Program-made: the position numbers and the translations under genes | Shown here: positions 43,880 through 52,339 of the stretch, one piece after another | Numbering within the stretch: position 1 is the first letter of the stretch | How the letters are laid out: each line of letters opens with the position of its first letter | Source of the DNA: Bacteroidota bacterium | GTDB taxonomy: Bacteria > Bacteroidota > Bacteroidia > Chitinophagales > Chitinophagaceae | Direction of reading: 5' to 3' | Length of the DNA stretch: 59,413 nucleotides | NCBI GenBank assembly: GCA_013288745.1 | Contig: JABDBG010000007.1 | Coordinates: forward strand, 1-59,413 | Notes under the pieces: model-generated | What the model saw: the letters and a program-made list of their open reading frames with translations, nothing else | Told to the model about the DNA's origin: nothing | Database searches by the model: none

Positions 43880-46687
43880 CTATTCGATCAGGTATTTTTT
43901 ATTCCATACCGTATTATCACTCTGTATGCGGATAAAATAAAATCCGGTACTTAACGAAGGCAATGTTACTTTTTGCGATCTTTCAACATTATAATAACGT
44001 TGCGTTGTTATGAGTTTGCCATTGGCATCTATAACACTCAATAGTATATTACCTGGTGCAGCATCAAATAATAATGTTATCGATGATGATTTTCCACTTT
44101 CACCCGGATTAGGATATAGGGTTACATCATTGCTAACCACACTTGTTTTATTTTCTGTAGATCCATCAAATTCAGCTCGTGACTGTGTTGATGTACAGCT
44201 TCCGATCAATGTCCACGCATCTGTCCAGTTTGTACCTGTACCAGGCGCATAGTACGACGGCGCAATAGCACACCAACCCGAGTAAGGCCATGGTTTACAT
44301 TGATATTGGTTCCCACCATTTTTAACGATGCTACCGGCAACATAATTACCACCTGTAGAAACATATTGAGGTATTGTGCCACAAGCATCTGTACCGGTAT
44401 TGGCAGTTACTGTAATAGTTACTGCAACTGAAGTTGTTGTTCCGCCTGCGTTATCCGTTGCCACGGCCGTTACTGTATAAGTTCCTGCTGCAACATTATT
44501 CCAATCGAAATTATATGGTGCCGATGTGGCTGTACCCAATAATGTTGTGCCATTATAAAAATCAACTTTACTAACTGTACCGTCGGCATCTGCTGCGTTT
44601 GCAGTAATAACAATAGTTGCAGGTGCAGTATAGTTTGCATTATTTGCAGGTGAACTAATAGCTACTGTTGGATTTATATTAACAGGAGGAGTAACACCAC
44701 CGCCGCAAGTACCATTCAATACCCAAACATCATACTGACCGCTATGCGTAATTGGATCTTCATTTTGTGTCCACCATTTTGCAGTGTATTGATTTCCGTT
44801 CCTTGAAACTACCGATGACCCTACGTATGCTGTTACAGCATTCCATGCAGGTATTGTACAGGTTCCTGCAGTAGCGATGGTGATCGTTAGAACACTGCTT
44901 CCCGTACCACCATCATTTGTTGCTTTTATAGTATCAACAAAAGTTCCGGCCACTGTTGGTGAACCACTTATTGTTGAGCCTGCCAAAGCTAAGCCTGCAG
45001 GCAATGCTCCTGTAATAGCAAAACTTGTTGGGGTATTCGTTGCCGTTATACTGTAACTAAACAGCAAACCAACTGTGCCCGTTGCAGTTGGCGCACTTGT
45101 AATAACAGGTTTATTAATTGATGCGATAGTTATGGTTAACACCTGCTTGCCAGTACCGGTTGTGTTGATCGCTTTTACTGTATCGATAAATGTTCCGGTA
45201 TTTGTTGGTGTACCACTTATTGTATTTCCGGAGAAAGTTACGCCCGCTGGCAATGTTCCCGTAACAGCATAACTCGTTGGAGCATTTGTTGCTGTTATGC
45301 TATAGCTAAATAATGTGCCAACAATTCCGTTTGCAGTTGGAACACTTGATATAACAGGTACACTTGGTATTGCAGCAGCAATAGTTAGTGTTAGTACTTT
45401 CGTTCCTGAGCCACCTGCGTTGGTTGCGGTTAGGGTAACTGTAAATGTCCCTGATACTGTTGGTGTACCACTTATTAATCCCGTAGATGAATTAACATTT
45501 AAACCGGCAGGTAACGCTGTTGCTGTGTAACTTGTTGGGGTATTCGTTGCCGTTATGTTATAATTGAATACTGTACCAACAGTACCATTTGCTGTTGCTG
45601 CACTTGATATAACCGGTGGTTGTGTAACGATAACTGTACCGTTAAATATTTTCTGGAAATTTGCAGCATATGTATTATTGCTACAAACCTGATCCCAGTT
45701 AATAGACCAATCCATCATACCGCCTAAGGATGGATAACCGCCGGGCTGCTGTAAAGTATATGAACCTGGTTTGGGTCCTTTTCCAAGCAGGTAGTTAACT
45801 GCCATCCTTACTGTTGCCGTATCCGTAAAACCGCCGCCTGCTGCACTTGCACAAGCAGGCAAACCAATAGCTACTTTACTGGCCGGTAATCCTGCAAACA
45901 TCCCACCGGCGGTGTTAAATCCTTTTATTACAGCTTCCGTTTCTGCTACGATAAAATCTGCAGTTGCTTCTGTATAAATTTTCCCATCAATACCAAACAT
46001 GCTACCTGTATTATATAACTGTACCTGTAAAATATCTATAGAATCCCTTAAGGCATCAATGATCGGTAATTGTGATCCCCAGATTCCACCGTAAGCAGAC
46101 ATACCACCTTGCACATCCGCAGTTTCCGGAGCCATTGTTAACAGTAATTTTTTGTTGTGCGTTGCACGATAATCCTGCATCACCTGTTTTAAACCTGCTA
46201 TCAGATTTATAATTGGTGCATCTATCGGTGCCGCAATTGTGCCACCTGATATAGAAAGTGAAGTGCCTTCAAAATCAATATCAACGCCATCAAAACCATA
46301 CGTATTGAGAACACCATCAAGTGAGCTAATGAAAATATTTCTTTGTGCCACGGTTTGTATTGAGACAGGATCACTTTCACCTCCTATACTTACAATTACT
46401 TTTCTTCCCTGATTATGTAAGGTTTGAATTTGGCTGATGAATGCAGCCTGCGTACCTAAAATTGGCGTATAACCGATTTGATAACCCGTTCCATTGATAG
46501 GAACAGCAAAAGCAACTTCAACATTATTGTAGCGTGGATCAACCTGATCGAGCTGGATATAAGGACTTGCGGCATCTTCCCAATCTTGCCAGTATCCTAA
46601 TAAAGCCGGTTTATCAACTGTTTGGGCTTTTGTTTGCTGAGAGATCATCGCGGTGATCAATAGGAGCAGTAGTAGCAATCGTTTCAT
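43880..46687 (-). CDS. Secreted modular GH18 chitinase with Ig-like repeats, two chitin-binding modules and T9SS domain
   Basis: A 935-residue exported enzyme that should hydrolyse chitin outside the cell. Signal peptide residues 1-21. The GH18 domain (about 25-345) has the catalytic DGVDIDFE at residues 133-140, with Glu140 as the acid. Three He_PIG/Ig-like repeats of about 83-87 residues follow. A CBM5/12-like module ('IPAWNAVTAYVGSSVVSRNGNQYTAKWW') comes next, then another Ig-like module ('SSPANNANYTAP'), a second chitin-binding-like module ('VAGSIVKNGGNQYQCKPWPYSGWC') and a T9SS type A sorting domain. The Trp/Tyr-rich CBMs fit binding of crystalline chitin. The gene stands alone on its strand. 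Catalysis is predicted from family motifs. Confidence 0.94.
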   Translation of the reverse strand: MKRLLLLLLLITAMISQQTKAQTVDKPALLGYWQDWEDAASPYIQLDQVDPRYNNVEVAFAVPINGTGYQIGYTPILGTQAAFISQIQTLHNQGRKVIVSIGGESDPVSIQTVAQRNIFISSLDGVLNTYGFDGVDIDFEGTSLSISGGTIAAPIDAPIINLIAGLKQVMQDYRATHNKKLLLTMAPETADVQGGMSAYGGIWGSQLPIIDALRDSIDILQVQLYNTGSMFGIDGKIYTEATADFIVAETEAVIKGFNTAGGMFAGLPASKVAIGLPACASAAGGGFTDTATVRMAVNYLLGKGPKPGSYTLQQPGGYPSLGGMMDWSINWDQVCSNNTYAANFQKIFNGTVIVTQPPVISSAATANGTVGTVFNYNITATNTPTSYTATALPAGLNVNSSTGLISGTPTVSGTFTVTLTATNAGGSGTKVLTLTIAAAIPSVPVISSVPTANGIVGTLFSYSITATNAPTSYAVTGTLPAGVTFSGNTISGTPTNTGTFIDTVKAINTTGTGKQVLTITIASINKPVITSAPTATGTVGLLFSYSITATNTPTSFAITGALPAGLALAGSTISGSPTVAGTFVDTIKATNDGGTGSSVLTITIATAGTCTIPAWNAVTAYVGSSVVSRNGNQYTAKWWTQNEDPITHSGQYDVWVLNGTCGGGVTPPVNINPTVAISSPANNANYTAPATIVITANAADADGTVSKVDFYNGTTLLGTATSAPYNFDWNNVAAGTYTVTAVATDNAGGTTTSVAVTITVTANTGTDACGTIPQYVSTGGNYVAGSIVKNGGNQYQCKPWPYSGWCAIAPSYYAPGTGTNWTDAWTLIGSCTSTQSRAEFDGSTENKTSVVSNDVTLYPNPGESGKSSSITLLFDAAPGNILLSVIDANGKLITTQRYYNVERSQKVTLPSLSTGFYFIRIQSDNTVWNKKYLIE
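44866..45619 (-). repeat. Three tandem Ig-like repeats inside the chitinase gene
   Basis: Copies begin at about 45619, 45358 and 45109, with periods of 261 and 249 bases. Each starts 'PVI(S/T)S' and contains 'GTVG..F.Y.ITATN.PTS', 'LPAG' and 'ISG(T/S)PT'. They are in frame and diverged. Confidence 0.85.
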
Positions 46688-47141
46688 ATTCGTTTTTTGT
46701 TTTGTTTAATACAATCGTTTTGGTATGAAAAAAGGTTAAATATATTCTATACGGTCCGCTAATGAGGACAGCTAATAATCAACTATATCATTGCTCATTA
46801 TGCAGTTTGTCTGCTAAGCACTATGAAATTGCAAGTAGATATATAAAGAATGAAAAATGAAAACCATATCAATTTGTACTACTACGGCGTAGTTTGATTG
46901 GTGTGTTAATTAGTAAAATAAATTAGGGAGGTACTAAGCAATCGCGGGACAAATATATAAGTTCTAATAAACAATCCAAGTTTTTTAAAAAAATAATCGG
47001 GTACTATAAAATGATTACTAATAGAAAATTATTTTTTTCTTATTAATATTAAAGAGGGTCTGCATTTACAGATCCTTTTTAATAAATAGTTAACAATAGA
47101 TCTGATTTATCATTTGGTACTTTATTTGTTGTGTACTTGCC
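46688..47141. other. Gene-poor gap of 454 bases
   Basis: No long gene is present. A 6-bp inverted repeat ACTACG-G-CGTAGT lies at 46881-46893. A plus-strand frame of 15 codons (46850-46897, MKNENHINLYYYGVV) overlaps it. A terminator-like hairpin closes the stretch at 47051-47080. A small RNA or a leader is possible but not shown. The 47142 frame follows. Confidence 0.4.
47051..47080 (+). terminator. Terminator-like hairpin without an assigned upstream gene
   Basis: 12-pair stem with G-T pairs (AAAGAGGGTCTG with CAGATCCTTTTT, loop CATTTA) ending in T. No coding gene on the plus strand ends upstream, so it may end a small RNA or an unseen short transcript. Confidence 0.5.
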
Positions 47142-47387
47142 ATGAAAGAAATAAGAATTAAAATAATGATCGTCGTTTTATCATTGTTTATTATACTTGA
47201 TCCAAGCATCGAGAAAATAAGGAATGGTAAAAAATATCTACACAGTCTTTTTAATGAATCTTTTGCTGATGACCAATTACCCGATTCGATAAAAATGATC
47301 AGAAAAATAAATTCATCTGAAAATGCCTTAGGTATAAGTAAGCATAAGGGATATCCACCTTTGTTAATAAGTAACAGGAGCAATTAA
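47142..47387 (+). CDS. Doubtful small exported protein
   Basis: An 81-codon frame that begins MKEIRIKIMIVVLSLFIILDPS, with a hydrophobic N-terminal segment that could be a signal, and then continues charged and without a recognised domain. No clear promoter was found, and a minus-strand frame of similar length overlaps. It is listed because the segment looks like a signal peptide; it could easily be noise. Confidence 0.3.
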   Translation: MKEIRIKIMIVVLSLFIILDPSIEKIRNGKKYLHSLFNESFADDQLPDSIKMIRKINSSENALGISKHKGYPPLLISNRSN

Positions 47388-47493
47388 AAGTAGTATTGGC
47401 TATCATTAATAATAGCAACTGAAACGCTGGACTATCAATGCTTTGAAGATTTTATCAGCTTGTTTGGCTTAATAAAATCATGTCGAAGTTGGT

Positions 47494-47524
47494 TTTGAAA
47501 CGGAATGATCTCAATTTATCTTTG
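47494..47524 (+). promoter_or_regulatory. Bacteroidota consensus promoter for the 47583 gene
   Basis: TTTG at 47494-47497, a 19-base spacer and TATCTTTG at 47517-47524 match TTTG-N19-TAnnTTTG completely. The start codon is 58 bases downstream. This is the best promoter match found in the window. Confidence 0.75.
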
Positions 47525-47582
47525 CGGTAGAAACTAAAAAAATAAGTCAACCATCGTCAAAAAACCTATAAAACTTACAATT

Positions 47583-47780
47583 ATGGACGCACTACAACCA
47601 CAACAAAGAGCAACAGAAATCTGGCACACTTTCTTCAAAAAAGAAATTCACAGTTTCATGTCTGCTAAAGATGATGCCTTAACATTAATAGATACTTACA
47701 TTAAGGAATCTATTTTTGGTAATCACCTGGAAGCTGTTGCATACTGGGAAAAAGTTAAGCAAGCAGCGAAGAACCTTTAA
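47583..47780 (+). CDS. Small helical hypothetical protein
   Basis: A 65-residue protein (MDALQPQQRATEIWHTFFKKEIHSFMS...VAYWEKVKQAAKNL), predicted to be helical and soluble. I recognise no family. It has a consensus promoter 58 bases upstream and a 12-bp terminator hairpin 100 bases downstream, so it is a separate transcription unit and likely a real gene. Confidence 0.65.
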   Translation: MDALQPQQRATEIWHTFFKKEIHSFMSAKDDALTLIDTYIKESIFGNHLEAVAYWEKVKQAAKNL

Positions 47781-47877
47781 GATAATATCCTACTAACTTA
47801 CCTGCGCAATACACGGCGTTGAAAAATGTACGCAGTGTATTAGTGTCGAAGCACTATAAAATATTAAAGAGCAAATA

Positions 47878-47913
47878 AAAAAGCTAAACACGAAATTTGT
47901 TTAGCTTTTTTTT
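47878..47913 (+). terminator. Rho-independent terminator after the 47583 gene
   Basis: 12-bp stem (AAAAAGCTAAAC with GTTTAGCTTTTT, 9-base loop) followed by T. The A run at its left also gives a T run on the minus strand, so it can stop the copper operon as well. Confidence 0.85.
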
Positions 47914-47960
47914 ACTGTAAAGGTTAGACAACATTTATATTTTAGTTTTCACACAACTGT

Positions 47961-48167
47961 TTATGCCTTTTCAGCTTTGAAGCCGACTTTGCCAAGCACA
48001 TCAATGATCTTATCTGCTGTAAGGTCACTCTTCACTGTTAAAATTTTTGTTGGCACATTTGTATCAACGCTCCATTCCTGGATGCCTGCTTCATTATTTA
48101 ATACAGGTGTTACTTTAGCAATACACCCACCACAGTTAATATTTGTTTTGAATTGTAAGGTTTCCAT
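47961..48167 (-). CDS. Heavy-metal-associated (HMA) copper chaperone-like protein
   Basis: A 68-residue ferredoxin-like HMA domain. The metal site is Cys12-x2-Cys15 in NINCGGCIAKVTPVL. The rest has the usual beta-alpha-beta-beta-alpha-beta pattern, ending 'IIDVLGKVGFKAEKA'. It should carry Cu(I) to or from CopA. It lies 24 bases after copA on the same strand and is the last gene of the copper operon. The usual symbol would be copZ, but the family is also used for other metals. Confidence 0.88.
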   Translation of the reverse strand: METLQFKTNINCGGCIAKVTPVLNNEAGIQEWSVDTNVPTKILTVKSDLTADKIIDVLGKVGFKAEKA

Positions 48168-48191
48168 TTGTTTATATTTTTAAATGAATAA

Positions 48192-50648
48192 TTATAAGGA
48201 ATGTAATTTTAAACGTAAACTATTACTAACAACACTAACAGAGCTCAATGCCATAGCAGCACCTGCTATCATCGGATTTAATAAAAACCCGTTAACAGGA
48301 TACAATACTCCTGCTGCAATAGGTATCCCGATAAGATTATAAATAAAAGCCCAGAATAAATTTTGTTTAATAGCAGCAACTGTTAATTTAGAAAGCTTTA
48401 TTGCCTGTGGAATTTTAGAAAGGTCAGAAGATATGATCGTCATCTTAGCAACATCTATAGCGATATCACTACCTTTCCCCATTGCAATACTTATATCAGC
48501 CTGTGCTAATGCACTGCTATCATTGATACCATCGCCAACCATTGCTACAATTTTACCCTGCTGTTGTAATTCCTTTACAAAAGCTGCTTTATCTGCCGGC
48601 AATACTTCAGCTTTGAAATGTTTGATGCCTGTTTGCTGCGCGATCACTTTAGCCGTAGCTTCATTATCACCGGTTAGCATATACACGTCAATGCCTGCTT
48701 CCTGTAATTGTTTTACTGCCGTAATAGAAGTTGGTTTTATTTTATCAGTAATAGCTATTACAGCCAATGCATTCTTTTCATTTGCAAAGTAGATCACTGT
48801 CTTTGCCTCTTGCAGCCAGTTGTTAGCTATCGCAAGTAATGATGCATCAATTGAAATATTGTTTGATTGTAACAGGTTTAAATTGCCTGTATAAAACAAC
48901 TGATCGTTTACAAATGCTTTAGCCCCAAATCCGGTAATACTTTCAAAATGATTGATTGGTAAATAATCTTTTATTGATAGATTTTTAACGACAGCTTCCG
49001 CCAGCGGATGTTCTGATTGTTTTTCAATTGAAGCAAGAATTGGCTTTTGTGTTTCATCATTATTTAGCCAGACAATCCCAGACACTTCAGGCTTACCTTC
49101 AGTTATAGTTCCTGTTTTATCTAAAATGATCGCAGTTATTTTTTTTGATAACTCGAGGCTTTCTGCATCTTTAATTAAGATCCCATATTCTGCTCCTTTG
49201 CCCACTCCTACCATAATAGCTGTTGGTGTTGCCAATCCTAACGCACAGGGGCAAGCAATTACTAACACGGTCACCATAGCAATTAATCCCTGCGTAAAAC
49301 CATTTGCCCCGCCGAATATGATCCATGCGATCAAGCTTACTACCGCGATACCCATTACAACCGGAACAAAAATGCCTGCCACTTTATCAACGAGTTTTTG
49401 TACAGGAGCTTTGCTGCCTTGTGCATCCTGTACCATTTTTATTATCTGTGCCAACAAAGTATCACCACCAACTTTATCTGCTTTAAATTGAAAGCTCCCT
49501 TTCTGATTAATAGAACCGGCAAATACTTTATCGCCTGTTTCTTTTTCAACCGGTATTGGTTCGCCGCTGATCATACTTTCATCAACAAAAGAATTTCCGG
49601 ATAGCACTGTACCATCCACGGCAATTTTTTCTCCCGGCTTTACTAATAAGATGCTATTTACTTTTACGCTTGCGATAGGCATTTCCATTTGATGGCCGCC
49701 TTCATGTACAACTATTACTGTTTTAGGTTGCAGGACTATTAATTTTTTAATAGCAGAAGAAGTATTTCCTTTTGCATTTTCTTCCAGCACTTTGCCGAGC
49801 AAAATAAAAGCAATTACTACAGCAGACGCTTCGAAATAAACATGTACCTGCAATCCTCTGCTGATCCAATATTGAGGAAATAAGGTATTAAAGACACTAA
49901 ACAGATAAGCTACGCCCGTACTCAATGCAACAAGCGTATCCATATTTGCACTACGATGTTTTGCCTGTTTGAATGCATTGATAAAAAACTGTCTTCCAAA
50001 AACTACTACAACAGGAGTAGCCAATGCCCATAAAATATAATCGGCATAGGGAATATTCACAAAAAACATTCCTATAATAACCATCGGAACCGAAAGTACA
50101 ACAGCCGCGATCGTTTTATTTTTTAAGGTATTAAATTTTTCCCGATGTAATTCTTCCAGGGATTCTTTTGCTGATGCTGTTTCATCAATCAGCAGATCGT
50201 ACCCGATTGATTGAGCTGCTTCTTTCAGTTGTTGCAACGTAATAATAGTAGGAATAAATTCTACCTGAAGCATGGCATTGGCATAATTAACACCGGCACT
50301 TATAACACCTGCCTGATTTTGCAATACCGTTTGTACACTAGCTGCACAGGAAGCACAATTCAAATTTAAAACGGGCAATGATTTTTTTACGGTAGTCACA
50401 TCGTACCCTAAACCACGTATAGCTTTAACAGCTTCCGGAATTATTTCTGCATCACCCATTATTTGAATGATCGCCCGATTATTATTCAACTCTACCTTAT
50501 GAGCAGTGATACCGTTTACTTTTGATAGCCCTTTATCTATGATCAATGCACAATGTTCGCTATCCATGCCTTCTAAAGGAAGGCCAATGGTATCATTTTT
50601 TGTGGCTGTTTCTATATGTATATTTTTCACTCTACAAATTTCCGACAA
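48192..50648 (-). CDS. copA: Copper-translocating P1B-type ATPase
   Basis: An 818-residue inner-membrane ATPase that exports Cu(I). The N-terminus has two HMA domains. The first (about residues 8-70) has only Cys33 in GMDSEHC, so its metal site lacks the first Cys (Ser30 instead). The second has Cys98-x2-Cys101 in LNCASCAAS. The P-type core has the CPC ion motif (Cys466-Pro-Cys468 in ACPCALG), the phosphorylated Asp510 in DKTGT, 'SEHPLA' and '[22 protein letters not shown]'. It lies 38 bases after the AraC-type gene. CPC and operon context support Cu(I)/Ag(I). Confidence 0.95.
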   Translation of the reverse strand: MSEICRVKNIHIETATKNDTIGLPLEGMDSEHCALIIDKGLSKVNGITAHKVELNNNRAIIQIMGDAEIIPEAVKAIRGLGYDVTTVKKSLPVLNLNCASCAASVQTVLQNQAGVISAGVNYANAMLQVEFIPTIITLQQLKEAAQSIGYDLLIDETASAKESLEELHREKFNTLKNKTIAAVVLSVPMVIIGMFFVNIPYADYILWALATPVVVVFGRQFFINAFKQAKHRSANMDTLVALSTGVAYLFSVFNTLFPQYWISRGLQVHVYFEASAVVIAFILLGKVLEENAKGNTSSAIKKLIVLQPKTVIVVHEGGHQMEMPIASVKVNSILLVKPGEKIAVDGTVLSGNSFVDESMISGEPIPVEKETGDKVFAGSINQKGSFQFKADKVGGDTLLAQIIKMVQDAQGSKAPVQKLVDKVAGIFVPVVMGIAVVSLIAWIIFGGANGFTQGLIAMVTVLVIACPCALGLATPTAIMVGVGKGAEYGILIKDAESLELSKKITAIILDKTGTITEGKPEVSGIVWLNNDETQKPILASIEKQSEHPLAEAVVKNLSIKDYLPINHFESITGFGAKAFVNDQLFYTGNLNLLQSNNISIDASLLAIANNWLQEAKTVIYFANEKNALAVIAITDKIKPTSITAVKQLQEAGIDVYMLTGDNEATAKVIAQQTGIKHFKAEVLPADKAAFVKELQQQGKIVAMVGDGINDSSALAQADISIAMGKGSDIAIDVAKMTIISSDLSKIPQAIKLSKLTVAAIKQNLFWAFIYNLIGIPIAAGVLYPVNGFLLNPMIAGAAMALSSVSVVSNSLRLKLHSL

Positions 50649-50685
50649 ATTGGCTCCGCCGTTGTTATATAATTCGGAAAATCTT

Positions 50686-51258
50686 TTATACTTTTCTGTT
50701 GTGCAGGCTGTCTATCGACTTTCGGTGGCTTGGGTGATTGATTTTGAAATTTGTTGGCGTAAGACCGGTGATCTTTTTGAATTGGGTAGACAGATGGCCA
50801 ACATTATTATACCCTAATTGATAGGAGATCTCGCTTAAAGTAAGCTCATTGTAGGTAAGTAGTTCTTTTACTTTTTCTATCTTCTGCAAAATAAAAAATT
50901 GTTCGATCGTCATTGCTTCCACTTCAGAAAACAATCTTGAAGCAGCGGCATAATCTTTATGAATTGCATTTGTTATGTATTCACTAATACTGAAATGTTC
51001 CTCTATTTCTTTTTGTACTTTTTGGATGATCGCCCTTTTGATCTGCTCTATTTGTTTTTTCTTTTTATCATCGAGTAGTTCAAATCCAACATTTGCAATG
51101 TGTTCTCTAAATTTAATTAGTTGTTCTTCGGCGGGAATTTCTTTTAATGTGACTATACCTAGCTCTACTTGTAAAGGTTTTAATCCCGCCTTCTGTAGCT
51201 CTTGTTCAATAACAAGAATGCAACGACCGCAGACCATATTTTTTATGTAGAGTTCCAT
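50686..51258 (-). CDS. AraC-family regulator with N-terminal HMA-like metal-sensing domain
   Basis: A 190-residue protein. Residues 1-65 look like an HMA domain with Cys10-x2-Cys13 ([18 protein letters not shown]). A helical linker (about 68-105) leads to the C-terminal AraC/XylS helix-turn-helix at about residues 110-180 ('[47 protein letters not shown]'). It should read Cu(I) or another soft metal and regulate copA-copZ, which follow 38 bases downstream. AraC proteins usually have other sensor domains. The assignment as a regulator of the operon is inference from position. Confidence 0.87.
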   Translation of the reverse strand: MELYIKNMVCGRCILVIEQELQKAGLKPLQVELGIVTLKEIPAEEQLIKFREHIANVGFELLDDKKKKQIEQIKRAIIQKVQKEIEEHFSISEYITNAIHKDYAAASRLFSEVEAMTIEQFFILQKIEKVKELLTYNELTLSEISYQLGYNNVGHLSTQFKKITGLTPTNFKINHPSHRKSIDSLHNRKV

Positions 51259-51296
51259 GTAATAAAGATATTATAAGTTCATTCGTAAATATCCTT

Positions 51297-51333
51297 AATA
51301 AAAAGAGGATGAAAAAATTTTCATCCTCTTTTA
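51297..51333. terminator. Bidirectional palindromic terminator between the copper operon and the 51392 gene
   Basis: Nearly perfect palindrome with a 15-bp stem (arms AAAAGAGGATGAAAA and TTTTCATCCTCTTTT). T runs occur on both strands. It lies after the stop of the 51392 gene and before the start region of the copper regulator. Confidence 0.85.
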
Positions 51334-51391
51334 TGTATCAATAAATAAAATAATCATTCTGCAAAACTATTCTGGTCCATGAATGTACTTT

Positions 51392-52276
51392 TTAAGGAAC
51401 ATTAATAGTTGTATTCACCATCGTAACTGATCCATGTAAAGAAATCGCTCTGCCATCAAGCACTGTTTGAGTGGCATTTCCTGAAGTAGAAAAAGTTATT
51501 CCGGCAGAAGCTATAATCGTTCCTACCATAACGCCGCCGCCTGCACCGTTAATAGTCGCTGCAGAACCCACATACCAGAATACATTTTTAGGAGAAGCTC
51601 CATTTGTCATTATAACACTACGTGCACCAGCCGGACCTGTAATCCCTACTGTTAAACCCGAAGCTGTTTGAAATATCCAAACTGCATCTGAATCGCCCAT
51701 TGCATTAAGTGTAAGATTTCCGTTTGTTATTTTGAAAGCGCCACTTGCAGATTTGTAAATGCCGGGAAGTAAAGTCAAACCTCCTAATTCTCCTGCACCA
51801 GGATCTGTACCCCTTGGTTTTGAAGCAGGAGAAATACTATTATAAGCATTTGTTGCATCCGACAGACCTTGTTTCGCAATAGCAAAAGAAGTGGCATTGC
51901 CCGGAGCAGGAGCGGCAGTATATATTCTACCCGTAACATCACCTTTATTAAGAGGAGTTTCAGTGTATATATCACCTGTTGTTCCATCGTGAAAGCCCGT
52001 TACTAAAGTAGATGCACCTGTTGTACTAATACTTCCATTATTTATCACTGTATTTAATCCCTGATTAGTCACACCGGCACTACCTCCAAAGCCACCAAAA
52101 ACAGAGGCACTCGCTAAGAATGGTGCTGATAGCTTTCCCGTACCTCCATTTTTGCTGCACCCTGCAGCAAAGATGACAACCAGAAACAGCATAAGCCCAT
52201 TATTATACATTTTAAATTGGTTCTTGTTACATGAGCGTAGCGCAATACCATTAGTATCAATAGATTTTTTTTTCAT
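51392..52276 (-). CDS. DUF3494 ice-binding-like lipoprotein
   Basis: A 294-residue exported protein. A long polar N-region (MKKKSIDTNGIALRSCNKNQ) precedes the hydrophobic segment and the lipobox FAAGC. The mature part is a DUF3494 beta-solenoid fold: 'SVFGGFGGSAGVTNQGLNTVINNGSISTTGAS', 'FHDGTTGDIYTETPLNKGDVTGRIYTA', 'GELGGLTLLPGIYKSASGAFKITNGNLTLNAMGDSDAVWIFQTAS', 'VFWYVGSAATINGAGGGVMVGTIIASAGITFSTSGNATQTVLDGRAIS'. Members bind ice or act as adhesins. It is paralogous to the C-terminal domain of 54386-55912, and an OmpA-family gene lies between the two. Confidence 0.93.
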   Translation of the reverse strand: MKKKSIDTNGIALRSCNKNQFKMYNNGLMLFLVVIFAAGCSKNGGTGKLSAPFLASASVFGGFGGSAGVTNQGLNTVINNGSISTTGASTLVTGFHDGTTGDIYTETPLNKGDVTGRIYTAAPAPGNATSFAIAKQGLSDATNAYNSISPASKPRGTDPGAGELGGLTLLPGIYKSASGAFKITNGNLTLNAMGDSDAVWIFQTASGLTVGITGPAGARSVIMTNGASPKNVFWYVGSAATINGAGGGVMVGTIIASAGITFSTSGNATQTVLDGRAISLHGSVTMVNTTINVP

Positions 52277-52338
52277 TATTTTTATTTTAAGTTGAGCTGA
52301 AAAGGACAGTATTCGAAGATCATTTCGAATACTGTTTT
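52277..52338 (-). promoter_or_regulatory. Leader of the 51392 gene: segment conserved with its paralogue, with hairpin
   Basis: On the minus strand 'ATACTGTCCTTTTCAGCT' and the following A/T-rich stretch before the ATG resemble the leader of the 54386 gene ('ATACTGTCCTACTCAGTT'). A perfect 12-bp hairpin (arms ACAGTATTCGAA and TTCGAATACTGT, plus-strand T-run) covers 52306-52335. Its role is unknown. Confidence 0.5.
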
Positions 52339-52339
52339 T

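Noticed and set aside
44866-45619. Direct repeats that could suggest a CRISPR array
   Set aside because: Periods of about 250 bases, in-frame divergence and Ig-like coding sense show protein repeats, not a CRISPR.
47090-47383. A 97-codon minus-strand frame opposite the 47142 frame
   Set aside because: It covers the plus-strand frame and part of the gap hairpin region and shows no domain; the plus-strand frame at least has a signal-like N-terminus.
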